The translations under genes and the position numbers were made by a program. Shown one piece after another: positions 56,599-64,000 of a stretch of 64,000 bases of DNA. The notes beneath the pieces are model-generated. The model saw only the letters and a program-made list of their open reading frames with translations, had not been told where the DNA came from and ran no database searches. Numbering within the stretch: the first letter of the stretch is position 1; each line of letters opens with the position of its first letter. The stretch is from Bradyrhizobium sp. 138 (GTDB taxonomy: Bacteria; Pseudomonadota; Alphaproteobacteria; Rhizobiales; Xanthobacteraceae): contig NZ_JADPKT010000016.1 in assembly GCF_023074075.1 (NCBI RefSeq), forward strand, positions 124,001-188,000, written 5' to 3'.

Positions 56599-56895
56599 TC
56601 AGTTGGCAGCCGTGCCGCTCTTGGTCTTCTTGGGCGCGCTGGTCGCGGCCGAGGCCTTCGGCGCCGCCGGCTGCTTCGGCGGATCGGAGCGCATGCCGCC
56701 CCAGGGATCGCTGGAAGCCTTGGAATCCGGAATTTTCTTCAGCGTTTCCTTATAGGCCTTGTCACGCTCGACCTCCGCGGCCCTCTCCTCGGGAGACTTG
56801 GCCGGACCGTCCTGCATCAAATTGATATTGGGCAGTTGCGCATAGGCAGGTCCCGCCAGCACGGCCAGCACCGCGGCCAAACGGAAAAGCTTCAT
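56599..56895 (-). CDS. Exported DPWGG-motif small protein (copy A)
   Basis: 98 residues with a signal peptide (cleavage near AGPAYA|QL). The mature part holds DKAYKETLKKIPDSKASSDP followed by WGG, shared with the protein at 58717-58941. The C-terminal tail is Lys/Ala/Pro rich. Function unknown; periplasmic by signal peptide. It lies in a series of small exported genes. Confidence 0.75.
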   Translation of the reverse strand: MKLFRLAAVLAVLAGPAYAQLPNINLMQDGPAKSPEERAAEVERDKAYKETLKKIPDSKASSDPWGGMRSDPPKQPAAPKASAATSAPKKTKSGTAAN

Positions 56896-56989
56896 CGTCT
56901 ACTCCTTGATCATCCATGAGGCACGGATCGCCCGCGCCTTGTCATCCTTGTCGGGGCCGGTCGCGACTGCCGGGGCCGTTCGGGGCCCG

Positions 56990-57124
56990 CTAGAGCCGAT
57001 CCGATCGGCACGATTTGGGCCCATGCAGCCAGTCGTCCCAGATCGGGCCGCATTTGGTGCACCCGCTCAGCGCGAGGCCGAGCGCGACCATCGAGAAAAC
57101 GAGGACACACCGACGCAACATCAT
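56990..57124 (-). CDS. Small lipoprotein
   Basis: 44 residues. Lipobox LALSGC puts the lipidated Cys at residue 22; the short mature part is CTKCGPIWDDWLHGPKSCRS. Two Cys beyond the lipidated one could form a disulfide. ATG at 57124 (another at 57121), TAG at 56990. Short enough to be missed by automatic gene calling. Function unknown. Confidence 0.6.
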   Translation of the reverse strand: MMLRRCVLVFSMVALGLALSGCTKCGPIWDDWLHGPKSCRSDRL

Positions 57125-57269
57125 CCATCCCTACCCAAGCGAGGCATCATATCGGCCCAAGTCAGGCATTTTCAAGCCGACCGGACTGGCGCGAGACCGG
57201 GTGACTTTGCCGCGTCGATGCGCGCACAATGGGGCGAAACATCAGGCAATACAGGAGAGTGCGACAGCA

Positions 57270-57734
57270 ATGCAAATGCAGCCAGACGCCGAATTTGGCC
57301 TCCCCGACGCCAGACGCATTCTCGGCGAGGTTTTTGCGCCCTGGGTCCAGGATCTCAACCTCGCGGTCGAGCGCATCGAGCACACGCAGCCCGCAGATCG
57401 ACCGGACTGGCAGCCGGGCGCGCTGCTGCGCATGCCGTTTTCCGAGCGGCTGTGCCGGAACGGCGGCGTGGTCTGCGGCCAGGCCCTGATGGCGCTCGCC
57501 GACACCGCGATGGTGATCGCGATCCTCGCTGCCAATCGCGGCTATCGTCCCATGACCACGGTCGACCAGACCACGCATTTCATGCGCGCGGTCTCCTCAA
57601 TGGACGTGCTGGCGGACGCGCGCGTGGTGCGGCTCGGCCGCACCATGAGCTTTGGCCGCGTCACGCTGCTCTCGGCTGCCGACAACAAACCGGTGGCGAT
57701 GGTGTCGAGCGCGTTCGCAATGCTGCCGGGCTGA
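57270..57734 (+). CDS. PaaI-family thioesterase (hotdog fold)
   Basis: 154 residues. Hotdog pattern: RMPFSERLCRNGGVVCGQAL, MALADTAMVIAILAANRGYR (helix with Asp), TTVDQTTHFMRAV and VRLGRTMSFGRVTLLS. ATG at 57270 with AGGAGA site. Likely an acyl-CoA thioesterase. The second such gene in the window after 22271-22750; the two are not close relatives by eye. Confidence 0.8.
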   Translation: MQMQPDAEFGLPDARRILGEVFAPWVQDLNLAVERIEHTQPADRPDWQPGALLRMPFSERLCRNGGVVCGQALMALADTAMVIAILAANRGYRPMTTVDQTTHFMRAVSSMDVLADARVVRLGRTMSFGRVTLLSAADNKPVAMVSSAFAMLPG

Positions 57735-57799
57735 GCACCAGCTCGAAAGAAGAGAGCCGCGTGAGCGCAAGGCGCACCGCGGCTCTCCATCACCTCGAA

Positions 57800-58093
57800 T
57801 TACTTGCCGAGCACTTCGTCGGCCGCGGTGACGATACTGGCGGTCGGATTCTTTCCGCAATAGGCACCGAATTTCTTGGCGTTCTCGATGAACACGTCGG
57901 TGTCGATGATCGCGTTGTCCTCGTCGCCCTTGTACCAGCCGTCCATCCAGGTCAGCACGACCTGGATGTTGTCTTCGCCGCTCTCGAGAAACTGCTTGCA
58001 GCTCATGGTCGACAGGTCCCACTTGACGGCGTGGGCGGGCATCGACGACAGCGAGAACGCTGCGGCGAACAGAAGCGAAAGGGTGGTCTTCAT
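57800..58093 (-). CDS. HdeA/HdeB-like periplasmic protein
   Basis: 97 residues. Signal peptide (cleavage near MPAHA|VK), then the HdeA pattern VKWDLSTMSCKQFLESGEDN, VVLTWMDGWYKGD and AKKFGAYCGKNPTASI with two cysteines that form the family's disulfide. HdeA proteins are acid-stress chaperones in enterobacteria; in Bradyrhizobium several copies occur. ATG at 58093. Confidence 0.88.
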   Translation of the reverse strand: MKTTLSLLFAAAFSLSSMPAHAVKWDLSTMSCKQFLESGEDNIQVVLTWMDGWYKGDEDNAIIDTDVFIENAKKFGAYCGKNPTASIVTAADEVLGK

Positions 58094-58211
58094 CGGAATC
58101 TCCATCGGCGCCGTAACGCCATAAAAGAAGGCTTGCGGGAATATCGGCGGATAAATGCTCCGCTCGAACGTCGTAAACGAAGTCTGAAGCGCCGCGCGAG
58201 TAGCGCCGGCA

Positions 58212-58241
58212 TTGACTTTAGTTCAACGTAATTTCTATGCA
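58212..58241 (+). promoter_or_regulatory. Candidate promoter of the PilZ gene
   Basis: TTGACT (58212-58217), 18-base spacer, TATGCA (58236-58241), 33 bases before the PilZ start codon. Confidence 0.35.
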
Positions 58242-58274
58242 GTACTCCATAATCATCGTGATGGATCGACGCCG

Positions 58275-58517
58275 ATGATCGAGAAGCGTACAGCGCAACG
58301 TCACCGTGTTTTCAAGGGCGGAACGATCACCTTCGAAAACAACGGCATCGCTTGCACTGTGCGAAACATGTCGGCGGGCGGCGCGGCGATCGACCTCGAC
58401 GCTCCCGTCACGTTGCCGCAATCGTTCACGCTCTCGATCAGGTGCGACCACTTCGTACGGAATTGTCGCACAGTTTGGCGCAGTGACAAGCGCGTCGGCC
58501 TCGCCTTTGTGCAATAG
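58275..58517 (+). CDS. Single PilZ-domain protein
   Basis: 80 residues, a free PilZ domain: IEKRTAQRHRVFKGGTITFE carries an RxxxR-type element (R5...R9), TVRNMSAGGAAIDLD corresponds to the D/NxSxxG motif with Asn in place of Asp. PilZ domains bind cyclic di-GMP; the Asn substitution leaves binding plausible. ATG at 58275. Confidence 0.85.
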   Translation: MIEKRTAQRHRVFKGGTITFENNGIACTVRNMSAGGAAIDLDAPVTLPQSFTLSIRCDHFVRNCRTVWRSDKRVGLAFVQ

Positions 58518-58716
58518 CGCGCGCGATGTGAACGAGTGTTCGCATCGCATCCACAACACGATGATGATTGCGTGATGCGATAACGGCGACGCCTTGCAAG
58601 CACGGCGATCGCGGGCACCTCGTCGTCGATTCCGTAACGGGCGAGTCCGTAACGAGCGAGCGCCCTGCGAGATCGCCGGTGCGTAATTCGAAAGATCCTG
58701 ATGAGATCCGCCTACG
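58518..58716. other. Short intergenic region
   Basis: 199 bases between convergent genes. Contains short near-repeats of the form CGTAACGRGCGAG (about 58636-58660) but no gene I can support. Confidence 0.35.
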
Positions 58717-58941
58717 CTATTTCGGCGTCTTGGCGGGTTCGCTCGGGCGAGCCCCGCCCCACGGGTCGTACTTGTCCTTGGGTTCGGGAATGCGCTCGAG
58801 CGCGGACTTGTAGGCCTTCTCGTCGACCTTGGGCTTGTTGTCCGCCGGCTTGGCCGGATCAAGGGGTTGCCGCCGGCCCTGTGCCTGCGCCGAGCCGGCC
58901 GTCAGTGCCAACACGGCGGCCGCTATGACCAAAATCCTCAT
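58717..58941 (-). CDS. Exported DPWGG-motif small protein (copy B)
   Basis: 74 residues. Signal peptide (AGSAQAQG), then EKAYKSALERIPEPKDKYDP followed by WGGARPSEP. The spacing and core AYK-x2-L-x2-IP-x2-K-x3-DPWGG match the gene at 56599-56895. ATG at 58941. Function unknown, probably periplasmic. Confidence 0.75.
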   Translation of the reverse strand: MRILVIAAAVLALTAGSAQAQGRRQPLDPAKPADNKPKVDEKAYKSALERIPEPKDKYDPWGGARPSEPAKTPK

Positions 58942-59093
58942 TGGCGCAATCCCCTGCCTCTGGGATACAAACTAGCCGGCAATCGCGGAATAGCAATGCT
59001 GCGGGTTCCAAGGCTTCAGCAAATCTTGATCGGCAGGGTCTTCGCCGGATCGCATTCGTGTCTATCTGTTGGCCCGCAGGGGGACCTTCACGG

Positions 59094-59498
59094 ATGTTGC
59101 GGACTATTGCTCATGCGGCGCTGCTCGCCGGCGCGCTCGCGCTCGGTGCCTGCGGCTTTGCCGACAGCCGTGCGCCGGTGCCTGAGTTCATGCGCATGAA
59201 GGAGGCCGAGCAGCCGCCGCCCGAAGCGCCTCCCGACGTCAAGCGCGTGGTCCGCGAGCAGATCGATGTCGTCTTCCTGACCACGTCCTATCCGCGCGAG
59301 GTGCACGTCGCCCCGCCCCATCGCGAGGTGCGCGGACAGGGCTGGACCTCCTGCGTCCGCGCGCAGCTCACCTCCGCGACAGGCACTTCGCTCGGCGCCC
59401 AGACCTACATCGTGACGATCAATGGCGGAAAGGTCGTCGATCGCCGGCGAGCGGAAGCCGACGACATCTGCGGGACCGAGACTTACGAGCCGATCTAG
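59094..59498 (+). CDS. Lipoprotein of unknown function
   Basis: 134 residues. Lipobox LALGAC places the lipidated Cys at about residue 20. Mature part is Pro-rich early (EAEQPPPEAPPDVKRVVREQ), then a folded region VVFLTTSYPREVHVAPPHRE and SCVRAQLTSATGTSLGAQTY. It ends with a Cys in ADDICGTETYEPI that may pair with SCV. ATG at 59094 chosen to give the signal. Conserved type in Bradyrhizobium. Confidence 0.75.
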   Translation: MLRTIAHAALLAGALALGACGFADSRAPVPEFMRMKEAEQPPPEAPPDVKRVVREQIDVVFLTTSYPREVHVAPPHREVRGQGWTSCVRAQLTSATGTSLGAQTYIVTINGGKVVDRRRAEADDICGTETYEPI

Positions 59499-59605
59499 GA
59501 ACCGCCCCAAAGAACGGACAGTTCCCGGGAAAAACCAGCATCGCGGCCGGGAACGATCCCCGCCTCCCCTTCTTGTTACCGCCGAGGGCAGTTTCGGAGG
59601 AGGCC

Positions 59606-59935
59606 ATGATGAAGAAGTTATCGATTGCGCTGCTGGCGGGTGTCGGCGCGTTGGCCGCAGCAACCGGCGTCAAGGCTGCGGATATCTACTCGACCAGCGA
59701 ATACGTGAACCCCGATCTCATTCAGGAAGTCCGGCTCGTCTGCGATGATGCCGGCAATTGCTATCGCACCCGCGGCGGTTCGCGCGTGATCGTGCGCGAC
59801 TCCTATGCGACCATGCCGCGCGACCGCTATTACGAGCGCCGCACCTATCGCGACTGGGACGACGGCCCGCGCGCCGGCGTCGGCATTCGCACGCCCGGCG
59901 TCAGCGTGGGCGTTGGTGTCGGCGACCGCTGGTAA
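59606..59935 (+). CDS. Exported hypothetical protein
   Basis: 109 residues. Strong GGAGGAGG site and signal peptide (ATGVKAAD). Mature part: DDAGNCYRTRGGSRVIVRDS, Arg/Tyr-rich YYERRTYRDWD and a Gly-rich end GVSVGVGVGDRW. No domain recognised; probably envelope associated. Confidence 0.7.
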   Translation: MMKKLSIALLAGVGALAAATGVKAADIYSTSEYVNPDLIQEVRLVCDDAGNCYRTRGGSRVIVRDSYATMPRDRYYERRTYRDWDDGPRAGVGIRTPGVSVGVGVGDRW

Positions 59936-59984
59936 TCGATAAAGCATGAAGGGCGGGACCGGACGAGACGACTCGCCCGGTCCC

Positions 59985-60070
59985 ATTCGTATGATTGAAT
60001 GAGATCGCCGCCGTCAGGCGCCAGCGCGATCAGCTCGTTGGTCTTCTTGTCCAGCGCGCCGTCAGTGACT
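59985..60070 (-). pseudogene. Possible relic of a carboxymuconolactone-decarboxylase-type gene
   Basis: Directly after the YedE-like stop the minus strand reads VTDGALDKKTNELIALAPDG in one frame, resembling the GALDxKTKELIALA helix of CMD/AhpD proteins, with no start codon and no further conserved sequence. Only a remnant; could be chance. Confidence 0.35.
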
Positions 60071-60538
60071 TCAGGTTTCGAGCGGATCGGCCGGCGTGAC
60101 GAAGCGCGTCAGGGACGGCAGGTGGGCGACATAGCGCGCGAGCACCATGCCGGCACACATCGCCGCGACGAAGACGAAGGCGGAAGAAGATCCGAACCCG
60201 AGCGCCGTCAGCGCCGGCCCCGGGCAGAACCCCACCAATCCCCAGCCGATACCGAAGATCGCGGGACCTGCGACGATTCTGGAATCGATGTCTCTTCGCG
60301 TGGGCAGATAGAATCGTTCGGCGAAAAACGGACGCGCGCGCCGCAGGACGCGGCCAAAGCCGAAGAAGGTCACGGCCACCGCACCGGCCATCACGAAGGC
60401 AAGGCTCGCATCCCATGTCCCGGCCGGAATGCCGCCAACGTCGAGGAAGTTCAGAACTTTCGCGGGGTCGGACATGCCGGAGACGATGAGACCGAGACCA
60501 AAGATCAGCCCGATCACGAATTGAACGAGAATGTGCAT
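60071..60538 (-). CDS. YedE/YeeE-family membrane protein (half transporter, second)
   Basis: 155 residues with about four helices. GLGLIVSGMSDPAKVLNFLD and IGWGLVGFCPGPALTALGFG are the YedE/DUF6691 motifs; the Cys in GFCPGPAL is the key residue in thiosulfate-uptake homologues. The partner half gene is 5 bases upstream. Together the two halves make one YeeE-like sulfur-compound transporter. Confidence 0.9.
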   Translation of the reverse strand: MHILVQFVIGLIFGLGLIVSGMSDPAKVLNFLDVGGIPAGTWDASLAFVMAGAVAVTFFGFGRVLRRARPFFAERFYLPTRRDIDSRIVAGPAIFGIGWGLVGFCPGPALTALGFGSSSAFVFVAAMCAGMVLARYVAHLPSLTRFVTPADPLET

Positions 60539-60543
60539 CGGCG

Positions 60544-60972
60544 TCAGCTCCCGTGCCGCATCACGAAGACGGTCGCCATGCCGGCCGCCATGAAGACAAC
60601 GGTCGCAACCAATGAGCGCGGCGAGAGCCGCGACAGGCCGCAGACGCCGTGGCCGGAGGTGCAGCCGCTGCCCCACACCGAGCCGAAGCCGGTGAGCAGG
60701 CCCCCGATGATCAGGATTGCCGTTCCCGCCTCGATCGTCTGCTGCTGCAGGCTTCCCGTGGCGAGCCGCACCAGCACGGGTGCAGCGACAAGACCGGCGA
60801 CGAAGGCGAGCCGGCCGAATAATTCACCGTCCTCAAAGGGCGGAAACAGCCGCGCCGCGATGCCGCTGACGCCCGCGATCCGTCCCTTCGCCCACATTAG
60901 CAGCACCGCGGCAAGACCGATCAGCGCGCCGCCCGCAAGCGAAGCCATTGGCGTGAAAGACGTCGCAACCAT
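60544..60972 (-). CDS. YedE/YeeE-family membrane protein (half transporter, first)
   Basis: 142 residues with about four helices. Contains SVWGSGCTSGHGVCGLSRLSP with two conserved cysteines typical of the YeeE first half, and the N-terminal GGALIGLAAVLLMWAKGRIA. Forms a two-gene operon with the next gene. Split YeeE pairs usually import thiosulfate or related sulfur species; a partner sulfurtransferase is not adjacent here. ATG at 60972. Confidence 0.9.
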   Translation of the reverse strand: MVATSFTPMASLAGGALIGLAAVLLMWAKGRIAGVSGIAARLFPPFEDGELFGRLAFVAGLVAAPVLVRLATGSLQQQTIEAGTAILIIGGLLTGFGSVWGSGCTSGHGVCGLSRLSPRSLVATVVFMAAGMATVFVMRHGS

Positions 60973-61162
60973 GCATGGTCCTCCAGGGTCGGAGCAATTT
61001 GCGCATCCATCGAACACGATCGCGATCGGTACCGGATGCTCAACGAGACGTTAATCCTATCATTAAAATTGAAGCGGCGTCCCAACGGTATTTTCCATTC
61101 TTTGCGCTAAGGATGACCCTGCGTAACACGGGCTCAGCCCGCGTGATTGGGGACGACGGAAC

Positions 61163-62371
61163 GTGGTCGACATCGCGCAGCAGGCGGCGATCAATCCGGC
61201 ATCGGCAAGGCATGCCGGAGCCGCGCGCGCGCGCGTCCCGCTCACGACGATCGATCCCGGCCATTGGCGCGCACTCGCGCAGCGCGCGGTCGAGCCGAAC
61301 GGATATTACCTGCCCGCCTGGGAATTCGCCGTCAGCGCAACCGCGCGCGGCCGCACCAAAGCCTCGGCATTAGCCGCATTCGACGGTTCGTCGACGCGGC
61401 TGATCGGGCTGATGCCGGTGATCTCGCTGTGGCGCGCCCTAAAGATCCCCCTGCCTGCGCTGGTGAGCGCGCATCCCTATGGCACGCTGTGCAGTCCGCT
61501 GATCGATCGCGACGCGCCGATCGAGGCGGCCGCGTCCCTGTTGCAGCAGGCGCGCGCGGCCGGCGCGCATGCGCTCGTGCTGAACGACGTCGCGCTCGAC
61601 GGCGGGGCGATGAGCGCACTCAATCAGGTTCTGAGCCGCGACGGCCTGAAGCCGCGCGTCCTTTCCTCCTACATCCGCGCCAGCCTCGATGCGACGCAGG
61701 ATGCCGAAACGCTGCTGCGCGACGCACTCGGCACCAAAAAGCTCAAGGAGCTGCGCCGCCTGCGCCATCGCCTCGAAGAGCACGGCCCTGTTACGTGCGA
61801 CGTCGCGCGCCGGCCTGACGAGATCGGGCCCGCGCTCGAAACATTCTTGCAGCTCGAAGCCAGCGGCTGGAAGGGCAAGCGCGGCACCGCACTGGTCCAG
61901 CATGCGGGCGATGCGGCCTTCATTCGCCGCGCCGTCCCGGCGCTGGCGGAGACCGCGCAGTGCGAGATCATCACGCTTCGCGCCGGCACGACGCCGGTTG
62001 CCGCCGGCATCGTGCTGCGCCATCAGGATCGCGCCTTCTTCTTCAAGCTCGGCATCGACGAGCGCTTTGCCAGATATTCGCCTGGCGTGCAGCTTACGCT
62101 CGACCTCACCCGCCATCTCTGCGCCGATCCCGCCATCGCCAGCGCCGATTCGACGGCGGGCGCCGATCACCCTATGATCAATCCGATCTGGCGCGGACGT
62201 TTTGCGATCGGTGACGTAGTGGTCCCGCTGCGGCGGAATGATCCGGTCGTAGCGCTCATTCATGGAGCGCTTGCCGCGTGCTACGTCGCACGCGAAACAG
62301 CGCGATCGACGGTGCGCTCGCTCAGAAAATGGCGGACTAGAAATCAGCCTCAGACAGCTCGGCCATCTTGA
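61163..62371 (+). CDS. GNAT-like acetyltransferase, CelD/BioF2 type
   Basis: 402 residues from a GTG. Two tandem GNAT-like halves; the second has LRHRLEEHGPVTCDVARRPD, FLQLEASGWKGKRGTALVQH and FFFKLGIDERFARYSPGVQL, the signature of the CelD/BioF2-like acetyltransferase group (Acetyltransf_6) found in polysaccharide and lipid modification. C-terminal tail from about residue 370 is basic and overlaps hicA by 35 bases in opposite orientation. Substrate unknown. Confidence 0.8.
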   Translation: MVDIAQQAAINPASARHAGAARARVPLTTIDPGHWRALAQRAVEPNGYYLPAWEFAVSATARGRTKASALAAFDGSSTRLIGLMPVISLWRALKIPLPALVSAHPYGTLCSPLIDRDAPIEAAASLLQQARAAGAHALVLNDVALDGGAMSALNQVLSRDGLKPRVLSSYIRASLDATQDAETLLRDALGTKKLKELRRLRHRLEEHGPVTCDVARRPDEIGPALETFLQLEASGWKGKRGTALVQHAGDAAFIRRAVPALAETAQCEIITLRAGTTPVAAGIVLRHQDRAFFFKLGIDERFARYSPGVQLTLDLTRHLCADPAIASADSTAGADHPMINPIWRGRFAIGDVVVPLRRNDPVVALIHGALAACYVARETARSTVRSLRKWRTRNQPQTARPS

Positions 62372-62543
62372 TGAGATGACGCAGCAGTCCGACCTTCAAG
62401 GGCTTGTTGCCATGAATCGGAACGGAGAGCCTGACGATGCTGCCCTGCTTGCCGTAAATGTGGTGACTACCGCTCACCCGAAGCAAACTCCAGCCGTGAC
62501 GTTCGACAATTCTCGCGAACTCCCGACCAGATACTGTCTTCAC
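62337..62543 (-). CDS. hicA: HicA-type toxin
   Basis: 68 residues, GTG start overlapping the HicB stop by four bases. dsRBD-like fold: VSGREFARIVERHGWSLLRV, then SGSHHIYGKQGSIVRLSVPI with the catalytic His of HicA, and HGNKPLKVGLLRHLIKMAEL. HicA cleaves mRNA until bound by HicB. It ends inside the 3' end of the GNAT-like gene. Confidence 0.93.
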   Translation of the reverse strand: MKTVSGREFARIVERHGWSLLRVSGSHHIYGKQGSIVRLSVPIHGNKPLKVGLLRHLIKMAELSEADF

Positions 62544-62743
62544 GCAGGCAATTCCAGAATTCGCTCAACGCCGCCCGGTTCGGGCGGCGCGACTTCGACG
62601 GATAGACATCCCTCGATCGCATCGCGGAGATTGGCCATCAGCTCATCCATGCTGTCGCCTTCGGTGGCACAGCCAGGAATCGCCGGGACCTCGGCCCAAA
62701 AGCCCCCCTCTTCAGCTTCGTGCACAACTATCTTGATCTTCAT
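62540..62743 (-). CDS. hicB: HicB-type antitoxin
   Basis: 67 residues. The HicB partial RNase-H fold: KIKIVVHEAEEGGFWAEVPA, IPGCATEGDSMDELMANLRD and AIEGCLSVEV. The C-terminal DNA-binding domain of larger HicBs is absent, so autoregulation would need another element. Precedes hicA, opposite to the commonest hicA-hicB order. ATG at 62743. Confidence 0.9.
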   Translation of the reverse strand: MKIKIVVHEAEEGGFWAEVPAIPGCATEGDSMDELMANLRDAIEGCLSVEVAPPEPGGVERILELPA

Positions 62744-62800
62744 GACGGCCTCGCAATCAGGATAGTTGCCCAAGCTGCCCACTTATTCAACCTTCGTGAG

Positions 62801-63466
62801 CTACTCCGCTGCCTGCGCGTTGATCTCCGCCGAGACCTGACGGATCGCGCGCGCGAGCAGGTTCGGATCCTGCGCGCCGGAGACGGCGTATTTCTGCGCA
62901 AAGACGTAGGTCGGCACGCCGGAGATGCCCTTCTCGGCGGCTTCCTGCGCGTCCGCCGAGACGCGCGCGACGTCCTCGTCGGTGGCAAGGCGCTTGCGCA
63001 CGTCGTCGGCGTCGAGGCCGATGTCGGCGGCCGCCTGCACCAGCACGTTCACGTCGGTGAGATCGCCGCCGTCGCGGAAATACAGCTCCATCAGGCGCTG
63101 CTTCATCTCGGGCGCCTTGCCGATCGCTTCAGCCCACAGGATGAGGCGATGACAGTCGGTCGTGTTGGGCTGACGCGCCACGAGCTCGGGCTTGTAGACG
63201 AGGCCCTCCTCGCTTGCGGCCGCAACCACGCGCCCGGCAATGCCCTTGTAAGCCTCGACCGAGCCGAACTTCTGGGTGAGATAGGCCTCGCGGCTGATGC
63301 CCTCGCGCGGCACCCAGGGATTGAGGAAGAACGGGCGGAAATTGAGCTTGACCGGAACGTCAGGAACGAGCGCCAGCGCGCTCTCGATGCGATGCTTGCC
63401 GATATAGCACCAGGGGCACACCACGTCGGAGACGACGTCGATCTGGAGCGGTTTCAGCGTGCTCAT
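62801..63466 (-). CDS. DsbA-family oxidoreductase, FrnE/2-hydroxychromene isomerase type
   Basis: 221 residues, no signal peptide, so cytoplasmic. Thioredoxin-fold with active site Cys17-Pro-Trp-Cys20 (VVSDVVCPWCYIGKHRIE), NFRPFFLNPWVPREG and the cis-Pro region GISGVPTYVFAQKYAVSGAQ. FrnE-type proteins assist thiol redox under oxidative stress. ATG at 63466. Upstream of hicBA by 57 bases on the same strand. Confidence 0.9.
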   Translation of the reverse strand: MSTLKPLQIDVVSDVVCPWCYIGKHRIESALALVPDVPVKLNFRPFFLNPWVPREGISREAYLTQKFGSVEAYKGIAGRVVAAASEEGLVYKPELVARQPNTTDCHRLILWAEAIGKAPEMKQRLMELYFRDGGDLTDVNVLVQAAADIGLDADDVRKRLATDEDVARVSADAQEAAEKGISGVPTYVFAQKYAVSGAQDPNLLARAIRQVSAEINAQAAE

Positions 63467-63646
63467 GTCAGGCGCCTCCTTCGGGCGGATACCGGGTTCG
63501 TCGGAACATAAGCCGAAGCGGGGGCGGCGCAAGGCACCCTCCCGCATGGCTCACGACTTCACCTCTGCGGTTATTGTGGCAGGTCCCGCCTGCCCCGATA
63601 CTCGCGGCCACGATCAAGCCCAGGGGATCAAGGAGGGAAGACCGCG

Positions 63647-64000
63647 ATGAGCGCCATTTTCAGGCCGGAAGGCCATCTGTCCCGGGCCACGGAGCATGCC
63701 GGCGGTCCGTGGTCGCCGGACATGTTGCAGGGAAGCGCCACCACTGCGCTCATGACCCGCGAGGTCGAGCGTCTCGCCACCGAATCCGGCTTCGCGGTGC
63801 GGCGCCTGACCTTCGATCTGTGGCGGCCGGCGGGCCTGCGCACCTTCAGGACCGTCAGCGAATTGCTGCGCGACGGCCGCAAGGCCAAGACCATGCAGGT
63901 GCGGCTGATGGACGGCGAGACCGAGATCGGCCGTTGCACGGCGCTGCTGACGGCGCCGAGTGCAGACTCGCCGGTCGATCCCTTTGCGAGGCCCGCGGCG
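63647..64000 (+). CDS. Acyl-CoA thioesterase-like protein (cut by window edge)
   Basis: 118 codons from the ATG at 63647 (AAGGAGGG site) run off the right edge. AIFRPEGHLSRATEHAGGPW, LQGSATTALMTREVERLATE, FAVRRLTFDLWRPAGLRTFR and RDGRKAKTMQVRLMDGETEI show a TesB-like double hotdog (4HBT_3 type) thioesterase, first half only. Substrate unknown. Confidence 0.8.
   Translation, partial: MSAIFRPEGHLSRATEHAGGPWSPDMLQGSATTALMTREVERLATESGFAVRRLTFDLWRPAGLRTFRTVSELLRDGRKAKTMQVRLMDGETEIGRCTALLTAPSADSPVDPFARPAA

Overview
The window is about 64 kb of high-GC, gene-dense DNA from a chromosome of an alphaproteobacterium, most probably Bradyrhizobium or a close relative. This rests on recognisable housekeeping proteins (RpsD, RecA, AlaS, Icd, GcvTHP, PurL/Q/S/C, a DUF1476 F1-ATPase inhibitor, a Grx4-type glutaredoxin, BolA), the alphaproteobacterial SOS box (GTTC-N7-GTTC) before recA, and several families of palindromic intergenic repeats of the kind common in Bradyrhizobium. 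I see no tRNA, rRNA, CRISPR array, transposase or phage gene.

Layout. 1-3.4 kb: the start of an AMP-binding acyl-CoA ligase, a two-gene nucleotidyltransferase module resembling a toxin-antitoxin pair, and a membrane-less SecD-like periplasmic protein. 3.6-10.1 kb: a membrane cyclic-nucleotide-binding protein, murI, an HpaI-type aldolase, a periplasmic cupin, an E2-like acyltransferase, rpsD, a RelE/ParE-type pair and threonine aldolase. 10.1-13.6 kb: two tandem class C beta-lactamase-fold hydrolases behind a macro-domain gene and grxD. 13.9-17.6 kb: ergothioneine genes egtB-egtD, an LtrA-like membrane protein and bolA. 17.8-28.4 kb: DUF427, DUF1328, an acyltransferase-3, then the purine genes purL, purQ, purS and purC broken up by a thioesterase, a TPR protein, a TctC-type binding protein and corA; then DUF1476. 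28.4-36 kb: a LysR regulator divergent from a PEP-mutase-family gene, then a cyanate cluster (binding protein, permease, ATPase, cyanase) divergent from a PAS/sigma-54 activator. 36-43 kb: sulfurtransferase, acyl-CoA dehydrogenase, OsmC protein, TetR, a TrmJ-DUF559 fusion, icd and a DUF3455 protein. 43-50.6 kb: alaS, and gcvT-gcvH-gcvP behind a tandem glycine riboswitch. 50.6-54.4 kb: two tandem DUF1835-like genes, one broken by an in-frame stop, then recA. 54.4-64 kb: many small exported or conserved hypothetical genes, a YedE-like pair, a GNAT-like protein, hicBA, a FrnE/DsbA protein and the start of a thioesterase.

How the genes work together. The best-defined unit is the cyanate locus: the transporter and cyanase are transcribed away from a sigma-54 activator, and the gap holds a -24/-12 element for the transporter plus three ACGA-N4-TCGT palindromes at enhancer distance. 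The glycine riboswitch makes gcvTHP glycine-inducible. EgtB and EgtD cover the central steps of ergothioneine synthesis and, with GrxD, BolA, YedE-like proteins, the sulfurtransferase and OsmC, give the window a loose sulfur/redox flavour, but they do not form one operon.

Limits: all calls come from reading the sequence; no database search was run. Family names marked as likely rest on motif recognition. The most interesting items are the cyanate control region, the TrmJ-DUF559 fusion, the TM-less SecD, the DUF1835-like tandem with its nonsense codon, and the CGTATCCCGGTTACG direct repeats beside the nucleotidyltransferase module.
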